Below, piece after piece: positions 35,614-44,499 of a stretch of DNA of 64,000 nucleotides. This DNA comes from M3007 sp044230315. GTDB lineage: Bacteria > Bacteroidota > Bacteroidia > Chitinophagales > Saprospiraceae. How positions within the stretch are numbered: the stretch's first letter is position 1; each line of letters begins with the position of its first letter. The stretch spans positions 120,330-184,329 of the forward strand of contig JBGARJ010000007.1 in assembly GCA_044230315.1 (NCBI GenBank), read 5' to 3'. A program made the translations under genes and the position numbers. A model generated the notes under the pieces. That model was not told where the DNA came from and made no database searches. It worked only from the letters and a program-made list of their open reading frames with translations.

Positions 35614-36138
35614 GGTTTCAGGAGGTTTCAGGGTTTCAGGAGGTTTCAAGGTTTCAAGGGGTTTCAGGAGGTTTCAAGGGGTTTCAGGAGGTTTCAAGGT
35701 TTCAAGGGGTTTCAGGAGGTTTCAGGGTTTCAGGAGGTTTCAGGGTTTCAGGAGGTTTCAAGGGGGTTTCAAGGGGTTTCAGGAGGTTTCAGGGTTTCAG
35801 GAGGTTTCAGGGTTTTGGCGGGTTTCAACCGGGAAAGACGGTAAAATGGACCCTTCTGATGCGCGTTGCCGTTTGCTGCCGTTCCTCGCAAGGTGTTTAG
35901 TCGGAAAATTCGCATTTGCATCTAAACCCGCACTATTTTGCGCCCCGGCATTGAAAATTACTATCATAAACGCAAATCACCCCACCCCAGCAACCCCTTG
36001 AAACCCCCTGAAACCCTGAAACCTCCTGAAACCCTGAAACCTCCTGAAACCTTGAAACCCCCTGAAACCTTGAAACCTCCTGAAACCTTGAAACCCTGAA
36101 ACCACTTGAAACCTCTTGCCACCCTGAAACCCTCAAAC
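35614..36138. repeat. GTTTCA 8/10-nt inverted-arm repeat array, locus 3 (largest)
   Basis: The left arm (35614-35827) has about 21 GTTTCA units from 35615 to 35804, with steps of 8 or 10 nt and one of 11, then a degenerate GTTTTG (35812) and a last GTTTCA (35822). The right arm (about 35989-36138) has about 15 TGAAAC units from 35999 to 36125, with every step 8 or 10 nt, and ends 12 bases before the protease start codon. A unique spacer of about 160 bp lies between and probably holds the promoter of the protease gene. The full gap 35604-36149 contains nothing else. Confidence 0.92.
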
Positions 36139-36149
36139 AAATAACAATT

Positions 36150-37775
36150 ATGCACAAAAAAATTCTGCTGCTGATCTGCCTGGCTGCATCCGGGCTGTTT
36201 GCCTTCAAAGGTTTTGATGACAACAAGTATTTCGAGATCATCAAGAACCTGGAGATCTTCACCAATGCCTACAAGGAGATCAACCATTCCTACGTCGACG
36301 AACTGGACCCGGGCAAGTTGATGCGCTCGGGCATGGACGCGATGCTTGAAGGGCTCGACCCGTTCACCAATTATATCTCGGAAACGGATATCGAAGGCTA
36401 CCGCTACCTCACCGAAGGCAGATTCAACGGCGTAGGCGCCGAAGCCCGTAAAATGGGCGACTGGGTGGTGGTCACCGAAGTATTTGAAGACAGCCCTGCG
36501 CATAAATCGGGCCTGAAAGTGGGCGACGCCATTCTCAGCGTCGACGGCCAAAGCGCCAAGGGCCGCACCGAACAGGAGGTCATGGCATTTTTGCGCGGCG
36601 TACCCGGCACCAAGATCGATCTGCAGGTGCGCCGCCCGGGCGAGAGCAAAGAACTGCACGTTACGCTGGAACGCGCCGAAATCGAGTCGCAAAATGTGCC
36701 CCATTCGGGCATCGTCGCCGATGGCATCGGGTACATCAACCTCAGCATCTTCACCCAGAACGCGGGCGAAAATGTAGCCAACGCGTTGCAGGAACTCAAA
36801 CGCAAACACCCCGACCTCAAAGGCGTGATCCTCGACCTGCGCAACAACGGCGGGGGCCTGCTCAACGAAGCCGTAAACGTGGCCAACGTGTTTTTGCCGA
36901 AAAACGAATTCATCGTCAGCACCAAAGGCAAGGTGCCCGAGTGGGACCGCAGTTTCAAAACCCTGCACAACCCCATCGACGATGATATTCCCGTGGCCGT
37001 ACTCATCAATAAAATGAGCGCTTCGGCCAGCGAAATCGTGTGCGGATCGCTGCAAGACCTCGACCGCGCCGTGCTCCTCGGCCAGCGCAGCTACGGCAAA
37101 GGGCTTGTGCAAAACACCAAAGACGTGGGCTATAACGCCAAGATCAAACTTACCACGGCCAAATACTACATCCCCTCGGGGCGTTGCATTCAGGCGGTGC
37201 GCTACAAAAACGGCGAACCCGTGGATATCCCCGACGCCGAACGGGCGCCGTTCAAAACACACAACGGCCGGCAGGTACTCGACGGCGGCGGCGTCAAGCC
37301 CGATGTCCTGCTCCCCACCGATACCGCCTCCGGACTCGTGAAAGCCCTGCTCGAAAAGAACCTGATTTTCGACTATGTCACACAATGGAGCCTGAAACAC
37401 CCGGTCATCGACTCGATCGAAGTGTTCTCGTTTGCCGACTGGGACGACTTTTCACGCTACATGCAAAGCCAAAACTTCGAGTACGAAAGCGTCTCCGAGC
37501 AAAAACTAAAAGAACTCCGCACCATCGCCGCCAGCGAAGACTATGCCCTGGGCGCGGATATTCAGGCCATGGAGAACAAAATCAAGGCGGAGAAAAAAGG
37601 CGAGCTCGCCAAAAGCAAAGCCCGCATCATCCACGAGATCGAGCAGGAAATCGTGGGCCGGTACTACTTCCAGCGCGGAAAAGTGCGCAAAAGCCTGAAA
37701 AACGACCCCGAAGTGGAGGAAGCCGTGAAACTGCTCAACGACCCGAAGCGGTATCAGGCCATCCTTGCAGGATGA
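36150..37775 (+). CDS. C-terminal processing peptidase (S41 family)
   Basis: A 541-residue protease with a signal peptide (ILLLICLAASGLFAF). It has a PDZ domain (about residues 85-175, with AHKSGLKVGDAILSVDGQ) and the S41 catalytic domain. The Ser-Lys dyad is visible as Ser292 in SASASE and Lys317 in RSYGKGLVQ, exactly 25 residues apart as in Tsp and CtpA. A helical tail follows. It probably cleaves C-termini of envelope proteins in the periplasm. The 5' leader consists of the right arm of the GTTTCA array. Confidence 0.92.
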   Translation: MHKKILLLICLAASGLFAFKGFDDNKYFEIIKNLEIFTNAYKEINHSYVDELDPGKLMRSGMDAMLEGLDPFTNYISETDIEGYRYLTEGRFNGVGAEARKMGDWVVVTEVFEDSPAHKSGLKVGDAILSVDGQSAKGRTEQEVMAFLRGVPGTKIDLQVRRPGESKELHVTLERAEIESQNVPHSGIVADGIGYINLSIFTQNAGENVANALQELKRKHPDLKGVILDLRNNGGGLLNEAVNVANVFLPKNEFIVSTKGKVPEWDRSFKTLHNPIDDDIPVAVLINKMSASASEIVCGSLQDLDRAVLLGQRSYGKGLVQNTKDVGYNAKIKLTTAKYYIPSGRCIQAVRYKNGEPVDIPDAERAPFKTHNGRQVLDGGGVKPDVLLPTDTASGLVKALLEKNLIFDYVTQWSLKHPVIDSIEVFSFADWDDFSRYMQSQNFEYESVSEQKLKELRTIAASEDYALGADIQAMENKIKAEKKGELAKSKARIIHEIEQEIVGRYYFQRGKVRKSLKNDPEVEEAVKLLNDPKRYQAILAG

Positions 37776-37911
37776 ATGTCCAATATCCAACAAGGAATTT
37801 CCAATGTCCAGGTGTTTCGATCGCACGGAATGGGAAATTCGATTCAGTTATGCAGACCTACCCTTTGGCGTACTTGGACATTGGAAATTCCTTGTTGGAT
37901 ATTGGACATTC
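37774..37911. repeat. 37-bp perfect inverted repeat element (138 bp)
   Basis: The arm at 37774-37810, which begins GAATGTCCAATATCC, is perfectly complementary over 37 bases to 37875-37911. The loop is 64 bases. The left arm overlaps the stop codon of the S41 protease gene by two bases. The pattern TGTCCAATATCCAACAAGG occurs, to my memory, as a dispersed repeat in other Bacteroidota, so this resembles a REPIN or small palindromic mobile element. It may also act as a transcription end hairpin between the convergent protease and TonB-receptor genes. Confidence 0.85.
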
Positions 37912-37932
37912 TTTTAAAAATGGACCAGCCGC

Positions 37933-40104
37933 TCAATTCTGATTATCGAGAATTTCCTGCCGCCGGTCGGTGCCCCAACTGACAAACGCGCCCACGAAAA
38001 TAAAGCGTTTGGCCGCCGGTTTGATGGCATCGCGCATCGCGCCGTCGGGTGAGTACCGGTAGCCGAAGATCTGCTCCTGTCCCAACACATTTTGCACCCC
38101 GAGCACAAACACCGCGAACGCGCGGCGGATCATGGTCAGGTAACTGGCGTTGACGCTCAGGTTGTGGTAGTCGGGCGTGCGGTCGCTGAGAAAAGCGGCC
38201 TCCGGTTGGTTGGGATTGAAATAAGGCCGGCCGGTGGCATAGTTGTAGGTCATGCCCAGGCTGACGCGCCAGTCGGGGAAAAACTTTTTGGCCACCAGTG
38301 TGGCCACGTGGCTGGCGGCATAGGCAGGCTGGGCTTCCAGTGGAAACCACTGAAATTTTCGCTTGGTATCGAGCCAGGAATACGACACCCAGAAGTCTAC
38401 ATTTTTCAGGCTTTTTTTGTCGCGGTAAAACAGTTCGAGGCCCTGGGCGTAGCCGAAGCCGTCGTTGCGCAGGGCAGTTACCGTGGTGACCAGCGCATCG
38501 TATTTTTTGTAATACCCTTCCACCCGGAACGTGCGATCGTTCTGAATATACTGGTAGTTGAGAATGTAGTGCTCCGCGCGCTGAAAGCCGGGCGTGCGGT
38601 CGTACTCGCCGCGCCAGCGCAGCAGGCTGTCGCCTTTTTGGTAAAAATGCCCCCAGGCAAACGAAACCTGGTCGCCGTCGCCGAGTTTGTAGGCCAGCGA
38701 CACCCGCGGCGACACGCGGGCCTGGTCGAGCAAACTGGAGTTTTCGAGCCGGATGCCCAACCGCGCCACCAGTTTGGTGGTGACATAGAGGTCGGTTTCG
38801 GCAAAAGCCGCGGTGTAGTGGTCGTGCAGGGCGGCATTTCCAAAGGTTTGGTTTTCAAAATCATCGGTCGAATATTGGTACTCCCCGCCAAACCGCAGGG
38901 AAGTCAGCCGCCCGAAAAACCGCGTGGCCACGGCCCGCACCTGTCCCAGCGAATTGCGCAGGTGAAAAGTGTCGGGCGACAAGGCCCCGGTGTTGTACGA
39001 AGTGCCGATGTTGTTCCAGTCGCGCGAGTAGGACGTGCCGAGGTTGATCTTCCAATGTTCGCCCAGCAATTCCGACCACGACAGGTTGGTGTACACGTTG
39101 TTGTTTTTGACCGAAAACCCGAATTTGCTCCCATCGGGCGCGTCGGTGCGGAACCCGACGTTGCCGTGGTTGTAATACCCGTAAAACTTCAGCATGCCGG
39201 TTTTTCCGGTTTTTTTGCGCAAGAAACCCTCCGTGCCCACAAATTCGGGTTTGTGGGTAAAATCGGGCGTCTGTTTGACCAGCCAGAAGTACGGCGCCAG
39301 GTTGTTGTAATTGACATTGCCGCCGATGGCAAGGCCCTTTTTGGGATACAATTTGATCTGTCCGAATCCCAGCCCCACACTCGACAAGGCCAGCGTGCCC
39401 GCCGAGCGGTCGGGCAGGTCCTGCGAGTCGAGGATCAGGGCCGACGACATGCCCTGCCCGTACTGTGCCGAATAGCCGCCGGTGCTGAACACCGTGCCTT
39501 TGAACAGAAAGGGGTTGAACCGCCCCCGCGCCGCATAGTCGGGCGTGCTGGCGTAAAAGGGGTTGCGCACCAGCATGCCGTCGATAAACGTCTGCGCTTC
39601 ACTGCCCGAGCCCCCGCGCACGAAGAGCCCCTCCTGGTCGCCCGTCGACACCTGCGCCCCTGGCAGGGTCTTGAGCGCACCGTACGTATCGCCGCCGGCC
39701 GAGGCCGTGGTGACGATATCGAGCGGCTTGAGCACGGTCACTTTTTTCTCGTCGCTGGCCTCGAATGCGCCGGCGGAGATGACCACGACCTTGAGTTCGT
39801 TGAACGATTCCTTCAGTACCGGGTTGAAGGCAAGCGTGCCGCCCTGCAGGGTGACGTTTTGCACGACAGAGTCGTAGCCCAGGTAGGTCACCTGCAGGGT
39901 TTGAGCGCCCCTCTCTTCGGTTTCGAACTGAAAGTTGCCTTCCGTGTCGGAGGTGGCGCCGTCGTAGGTGTCGCGGAGTAAAATATTCGCGCCGGCGAGC
40001 GGGTTTTTCGAAGCGTCGGTCACCCGGCCTTTGATCAGGGTGGTTTGGGCGGCTGCCGGACAGGCGAGCAGAAGAAAAATGAACAGGTGTAGCGTTGTTT
40101 TCAT
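37933..40104 (-). CDS. TonB-dependent receptor with CarboxypepD-like regulatory domain
   Basis: A 723-residue outer-membrane receptor that takes up a ligand with energy from TonB/ExbBD. It has a signal peptide ending AAAQ, a CarboxypepD_reg-like beta-sandwich (about residues 22-105: IKGRVTDASKNPLAGANILL), a plug domain (GGDTYGALKTLPGAQVS, LFVRGGSGSEAQTFIDG) and a ~22-strand barrel. The last residues do not form a clear terminal-aromatic barrel ending, ending in QEILDNQN. No SusD partner is next to it, so the ligand may be a siderophore, a metal or a small molecule. Confidence 0.9.
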   Translation of the reverse strand: MKTTLHLFIFLLLACPAAAQTTLIKGRVTDASKNPLAGANILLRDTYDGATSDTEGNFQFETEERGAQTLQVTYLGYDSVVQNVTLQGGTLAFNPVLKESFNELKVVVISAGAFEASDEKKVTVLKPLDIVTTASAGGDTYGALKTLPGAQVSTGDQEGLFVRGGSGSEAQTFIDGMLVRNPFYASTPDYAARGRFNPFLFKGTVFSTGGYSAQYGQGMSSALILDSQDLPDRSAGTLALSSVGLGFGQIKLYPKKGLAIGGNVNYNNLAPYFWLVKQTPDFTHKPEFVGTEGFLRKKTGKTGMLKFYGYYNHGNVGFRTDAPDGSKFGFSVKNNNVYTNLSWSELLGEHWKINLGTSYSRDWNNIGTSYNTGALSPDTFHLRNSLGQVRAVATRFFGRLTSLRFGGEYQYSTDDFENQTFGNAALHDHYTAAFAETDLYVTTKLVARLGIRLENSSLLDQARVSPRVSLAYKLGDGDQVSFAWGHFYQKGDSLLRWRGEYDRTPGFQRAEHYILNYQYIQNDRTFRVEGYYKKYDALVTTVTALRNDGFGYAQGLELFYRDKKSLKNVDFWVSYSWLDTKRKFQWFPLEAQPAYAASHVATLVAKKFFPDWRVSLGMTYNYATGRPYFNPNQPEAAFLSDRTPDYHNLSVNASYLTMIRRAFAVFVLGVQNVLGQEQIFGYRYSPDGAMRDAIKPAAKRFIFVGAFVSWGTDRRQEILDNQN

Positions 40105-40451
40105 GCAAGACAGGTGGTGTTTATAATCCGGCGAACTAACGCCGTTTCAGCGGGCATAGTTCCGGAAAATCCCCATTTACGAGCCAAAAATATCTTCAAA
40201 ATGGGCGCGCAAAACGACAGCGCCTGCGTGTCGCGGACTTGCCGCGCAGAATTGATTTAACAGACAGGGTGCTGGAAACAGTAGCTCGATGGGTTTTTAT
40301 CAAAAATTGAAAATGACGCCAACAACGGCGATGGACATTCCGTACAGTTCTGGCACGGACGCTAACAGCAAACGGTGCCGAACTATTGATAAAGAGACTA
40401 TCCATCCAATAAATCCCGGTCACCCTGACCAAGGGCAAGGTTCAAAGGTAG
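40105..40451. other. Intergenic region with a possible decayed beta-barrel 3' end
   Basis: This 347-base gap lies upstream of the TonB receptor and downstream of the flippase-like gene, both on the minus strand, so it should hold the receptor promoter. One minus-strand frame that ends with TGA at 40300-40302 reads LASVPELYGMSIAVVGVIFNF. This looks like the last strand of an outer-membrane barrel with terminal Phe, but the frame has no intact gene before it. It may be a gene remnant. No clear promoter consensus was found. Confidence 0.3.
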
Positions 40452-41540
40452 CTATGCGGCAGGGCGTTTGACCTGCCGGGCGATCCAGTTGGGCACCACC
40501 ACTGCCCCCAGCAGCAGGTAGCCGTAATACGCCATGCCACGCCACAGCAGGGCTACGATCAGGCCGATACCGGTGGGTACAAAATCGGAAATGAAGCCCG
40601 CCAGCGCTACTTCGGCCAGTCCGGCGCCGCCGGGTGTGGGGCTGAACGTCATGATGGTGAACATGGCCACCAGGCGCGCGTAAATAAAAATTTGGGTGCT
40701 GCCATCCAGCGGTGTGGTGGGTACGATGGCAATGATGAGCAGATTGATCAGGATAAACTTGCTCGTCCAGGCAGCTAAGGTGCTGCCAACTATGCTGAGG
40801 TGGTAACGCCAGTCCTGTTGCCGGATTTCCGTCGCTGCCAGGGCAAACTCGTCGCCCAACCGGTGCAGGCCTGCCGACCAGCGGCGCAGCAACCGGCGGT
40901 TGGCCAGCCAGTACAACGCGCTTTGGGCCACTTGCGGGCGCAGCAGGAGCAGAAAGACCAACGCCGACCAGTACACGGCCATCATGGCGTAGGTCACGAA
41001 AAATGCGCCGCTCGCCAACCCCACGTCGTGATACGATTGCATACCCGGAAACAACATCGGCGGGCCGTAGATCAGCAGCCAGACCGGCATGGTCAACACG
41101 AAAAAACCTGCATCGCACACCATGGTGTAGAATACCGCGGCGGCCGTGCGGCCCGCCGGCAATTTCTCGCGGGTGAGCACGAACAACATCACGAACGGCC
41201 CGCCCTTGCTTGTGGGGGTAAGGGCGCCGCTAAACTCCCACAACACGATCAGTTCGAGGCATTTGAGGTAAGAAAATTTGCCGCGCGTAATCGTGTACAG
41301 CCGGAAGGAAATGATAAAATGCCGCAGTACCAGCAGCAGAAACGCCATGCCGATCCAAAAGAACGCCATGCCGGTCCACCGGATCGTGCGGAATTGCTCC
41401 AGGTCGAATTGGCGGTAAAACAAATACGCTACTGCCGCCACGCCCAATACGACGGGGACTATGATGCGCGACAGGCGCATGGAGCGCACAAAGCGCTGGC
41501 TTTCGGCATCTAAAACCTGGGGAACAGAGGGTTCGGTCAC
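40452..41540 (-). CDS. Flippase-like membrane protein (UPF0104/LPG synthase TM family)
   Basis: A 362-residue multi-pass membrane protein of the lysylphosphatidylglycerol-synthase TM-domain (UPF0104, YbhN) type. Family signatures are LWEFSGALTPTSKGGPFVML and the C-terminal TFSPTPGGAGLAEVALAG. About eight to nine helices are seen. Members are thought to flip lipids or glycolipids. The start is uncertain: GTG at 41540 (VTEPSVPQVLDAES) was chosen, with ATG at 41480 (MRLSRIIVP) as the alternative. It is probably the last gene of a minus-strand group, behind the LpxH-like gene. Confidence 0.8.
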   Translation of the reverse strand: MTEPSVPQVLDAESQRFVRSMRLSRIIVPVVLGVAAVAYLFYRQFDLEQFRTIRWTGMAFFWIGMAFLLLVLRHFIISFRLYTITRGKFSYLKCLELIVLWEFSGALTPTSKGGPFVMLFVLTREKLPAGRTAAAVFYTMVCDAGFFVLTMPVWLLIYGPPMLFPGMQSYHDVGLASGAFFVTYAMMAVYWSALVFLLLLRPQVAQSALYWLANRRLLRRWSAGLHRLGDEFALAATEIRQQDWRYHLSIVGSTLAAWTSKFILINLLIIAIVPTTPLDGSTQIFIYARLVAMFTIMTFSPTPGGAGLAEVALAGFISDFVPTGIGLIVALLWRGMAYYGYLLLGAVVVPNWIARQVKRPAA

Positions 41541-41849
41541 AATATGGATAGCGCTGGTTGGTCGGGCCGGGAAATTTTGGCGGCCAAAGATAACAATGCT
41601 CCGGCGCGTTGCTCCATTTTGTGGGCAAACAAAAAAATTGGACCCGGCATGCGCGATCAACGGAGGGGTTCTGCCGGGTCCTGTCTGACCTGCCCAGCTA
41701 TTGACTTGTCGCGGTAGAGGGCTTTTTACCGCTAAAACCCTCCACCGCAACAAGCCGGTTATACTGATTCATGAAAAAGACAAAGGAACCGGAGCGCAAT
41801 ATTCGTATCCTGTCCACTCCGGCTGGCAACGCGGGGTTGCCGTGTTTGT
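41541..41849. other. Intergenic region between the flippase-like and LpxH-like genes
   Basis: This 309-base gap lies between two minus-strand genes. It contains an imperfect hairpin (41705-41721 with 41738-41754, 15 of 17 bases paired, 16-nt loop) downstream of the LpxH-like gene. This hairpin has no T tract and may be a terminator. Nothing else was recognised. Confidence 0.4.
41705..41754 (-). terminator. Imperfect hairpin behind the LpxH-like gene
   Basis: Arms CTTGTCGCGGTAGAGGG and CCCTCCACCGCAACAAG pair at 15 of 17 positions around a 16-nt loop. It lies about 95 bases downstream of the LpxH-like stop codon. No clear T tract follows on the minus strand, so the call is tentative. Confidence 0.35.
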
Positions 41850-42701
41850 TCATAAGGCATCCATTGCGGCGGCTATTTCGGGTATGATCTCTTCCCGGCG
41901 CAGCATGTACATTTTGGGTTCGCGTTCGGGTACCTGGAGCCGCGGGCTCACTTCGAAATCGGTTTCGTCGTATTGATACATCGTCCACTTGCCGGCCACA
42001 CATTCCAGCGCGGTGAGGTGTTCCACCCAGTCGCCGCTGTTCAGGTAGGTCACTTTGTGCCCGTTGAGGGCGGTCACTTCGCGCATCTGGGGGCGGTGGA
42101 TATGGCCGCAAATGACATAATTGTAGCCTTTTTCGGCGGCGAGTTGGATGGCGGTATCTTCGAAGTCGCTGATGTATTTCACCGCGCCTTTCACCGATTT
42201 TTTCACCCGGGCGGCAAACGAAACGGGGGCAAACCCCAAGAGCCGCCGGGCGCCGTTGACCAACCGGTTGATCCGGATCAGGAGGTCGTAGCCTTCGCCG
42301 CCGAGCCGGGCCAACCAGCGGGCGCGCTGGATGCTGGCGTCGAACACGTCGCCGTGAAACACCCAGTGCGTTTTGCCGTCGATCTGGAACACCAGCTTGT
42401 TGCGCAGGTGGACCAGTCCCAGCGACAGTTCGCCGAACTTGCGCAGCAGGTCGTCGTGGTTGCCGGTCAGGTAATACACGCGGGTGCCGTTGACGGCCAT
42501 TTTCATGATCCGGCGCACCACTTCAAGATGATCTTTCGGGAAATAACTTTTCTTAAAACACCAGATGTCAAAAATATCGCCGTTCAATACCAGCGTGCGC
42601 GGTTCTATACTTTTCAGGTAATTGTTCAGCTCGTGGGCGTGGCATCCGTAGGTGCCGAGGTGGATATCCGAAAGTACCACGATATCGATTTCGCGTTTCA
42701 T
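41850..42701 (-). CDS. UDP-2,3-diacylglucosamine pyrophosphatase-like metallophosphoesterase
   Basis: A 283-residue calcineurin-fold phosphoesterase of the LpxH type, which in lipid A synthesis splits UDP-diacylglucosamine to lipid X. Metal-site motifs are SDIHLGTYGC, NGDIFDIWC, TGNHDD, VFHGDVFDA and CGHIHRPQ. The family architecture (with a helical insert at about residues 130-190) fits the LpxH branch seen in Bacteroidota. No other lipid A gene is next to it, except kdsD 7.4 kb away, so the substrate is inferred. The start is ATG at 42701. Confidence 0.82.
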   Translation of the reverse strand: MKREIDIVVLSDIHLGTYGCHAHELNNYLKSIEPRTLVLNGDIFDIWCFKKSYFPKDHLEVVRRIMKMAVNGTRVYYLTGNHDDLLRKFGELSLGLVHLRNKLVFQIDGKTHWVFHGDVFDASIQRARWLARLGGEGYDLLIRINRLVNGARRLLGFAPVSFAARVKKSVKGAVKYISDFEDTAIQLAAEKGYNYVICGHIHRPQMREVTALNGHKVTYLNSGDWVEHLTALECVAGKWTMYQYDETDFEVSPRLQVPEREPKMYMLRREEIIPEIAAAMDAL

Positions 42702-42996
42702 AGATTATCGGGTCGTATAGTGCGGTGGTAAGCGATCCAAAATCCCGCGCCGGGGAAGCGTCCCAACCAATAAAAGACCTGAAGCAGTAGAAGCCGGCGG
42801 GCGCCGGAGCGTCCAGATAGAGCGACCGAAAAGGGATTGGGTAGAAATAATATGGCGCGGGTGCAAATACATAAAACCTTTGTAACAGGTGACGTTGCAA
42901 AGGTAAATCCGCCTGCCGGGCGGGGTGTTAAGCCAACATAAAGTTAGTATTACATTTTATGCAATTCGCGCAGCGCAAGGCACCCGCCAAGCCTTC

Positions 42997-44280
42997 CTAC
43001 GTCTTCTGGTGCCTTTTCCGCGCGGCCGGAAACAGGATATTGTTCAGAATCAACCGGTAACCCGGCGAATTGGGGTGCAGCGCCAGGTCGGTGGGCGGGT
43101 CGCCCACATAGTGCCGGTAATCCTCCGGGTCGTGGCCGCCGTAAAACGTCCAAAAACCCTGGCCATAGGTGCCGTGAATATAACGGGCTTCATTGGCGGG
43201 TTTGTTCTCGCCCATAATGAGCACCGTGGGTTTTATATATTGCTTGAGGAACGCCGTGCTCTGGCCCATGAACCCTTTTACCGTGCGGGTTTGGCATTGG
43301 GTGAGCATGGTGGGCACGGGGTCCCATTTGGCCGAGAAATCGAACAGGGTGAAATAATCCTGCTCCGGGTTGACGTTGCGGCCGAGGTTGTGGTCGATGG
43401 TGGAATGTTCGTAGATGAGCGGGTCGCGGATCAATTGGTAATTCTGAAACGCGAAGGTTTTGGAGAAATCGAGTTTGCTCTGGGCGTTCGGGTCGGCGGG
43501 GTCGCCGTCGTACATCTCGGCGCAGATGTCTACGCCTTCGGCCGACAGGGCGATGTCGTACGTATCGGTAGCCGAGCACATGGCGAACATAAAACCGCCG
43601 CCGGCTACATATTCGGAGATACGTTTGGCCACGGCGAGTTTGAGCTGGCTGACTTTGGTGAAGCCATTTTGGGCGGCCAGGCTTTCCATCATGCGCACGT
43701 GCTCGCGGTACCAGGGTTGGTTGCCGTTGCTGGCGTAAAACTTCCCGTACATGCCGGTGAAGTCTTCGTGGTGCAGGTGCAGCCAGTCGTATTCGGCGAG
43801 TTTCCCCTGCAACACTTCGGTATCGTAAATGACATCGTACGGGATTTCGGCGTAAGTGAGCACCAGCGTTACGGCGTCGTCCCAGGGTTGGATCATTTCC
43901 CCTTTTTCGTCCTTTTCGGGCGAGTACACGGCGATTTTGGGCGCTTTTTCCAGTTTGATCACGTCCATATTCACTTCCGGATTGAGGATCTCGTTCTGGA
44001 TAGCGGCGAATTGGGCGTCGGCGATCACCTCGAAACTTACGTCGCGGGTCTTGCACTCCCGGTCGAACGCGGCGGTATACGGGAAGGCGAAACTGCCGCC
44101 GCGGTAGTTGAGCAGCCAATAGGCTTCCACGCCCTGCGAAATGACCCAGTAGGTGATCCCATAGGCTTTCAGGTGATTGCGCTGGCTGCTTTCATCCATC
44201 GGGATGAGCATGTACGTGGCGCGGAGTTGGGAGACGGCGCAGGCCAGCAAGGCCAGGGCAAGGACGAAACGACGCATCAT
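42997..44280 (-). CDS. Conserved secreted Bacteroidota protein, often mislabelled asparagine synthetase B
   Basis: A 427-residue protein with a signal peptide (FVLALALLACAVSQLRA). The conserved start YMLIPMDESSQRNHLKAYGI and the TYWVISQG...WLLNYRGGSF block are found in a Bacteroidota-specific family that databases often call 'asparagine synthetase B'. No ATP-PPi loop or class II glutamine amidotransferase Cys is visible, so that label is doubtful. Segments such as GGGFMFAMCSATDTYD and HGTYGQGFWTFYGGHDPED suggest a GATase1/ThuA-like fold. The function is unknown. It is divergent from the TPR-cyclase gene. Confidence 0.7.
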   Translation of the reverse strand: MMRRFVLALALLACAVSQLRATYMLIPMDESSQRNHLKAYGITYWVISQGVEAYWLLNYRGGSFAFPYTAAFDRECKTRDVSFEVIADAQFAAIQNEILNPEVNMDVIKLEKAPKIAVYSPEKDEKGEMIQPWDDAVTLVLTYAEIPYDVIYDTEVLQGKLAEYDWLHLHHEDFTGMYGKFYASNGNQPWYREHVRMMESLAAQNGFTKVSQLKLAVAKRISEYVAGGGFMFAMCSATDTYDIALSAEGVDICAEMYDGDPADPNAQSKLDFSKTFAFQNYQLIRDPLIYEHSTIDHNLGRNVNPEQDYFTLFDFSAKWDPVPTMLTQCQTRTVKGFMGQSTAFLKQYIKPTVLIMGENKPANEARYIHGTYGQGFWTFYGGHDPEDYRHYVGDPPTDLALHPNSPGYRLILNNILFPAARKRHQKT

Positions 44281-44499
44281 GAGTCAACAGGTTAAATGAA
44301 ACGGCCGCCAACGCGGCGAACAGCGGATTAACAACGCCCGCCGGGGTAAAAAGATTTTCCGGGCCGGGATTTCTCGGTGCAAAAGTACGGCGAAATGACG
44401 GGAGAAAAGGGGGAAGTAATCCCCGGCGGCGTCCAGGAATCGAAAAAGTGTTTCCTGCACCCGGATACCCGCCCAAACACCGTATTTTCACCTTCGAAA

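Noticed and set aside
35543..36265. Open frames across the repeat arrays (for example 35543-36001 + and 35933-36265 -) coding GFQEVSGF-like peptides
   Set aside because: They are translations of the GTTTCA repeats. Steps of 8 and 10 nt change frame, and there is no signal of real coding sequence.
40196..40438. 80-codon minus-strand frame upstream of the TonB receptor
   Set aside because: Arg-rich composition without a domain, and it overlaps the possible beta-barrel remnant in another frame. Most likely not a gene.
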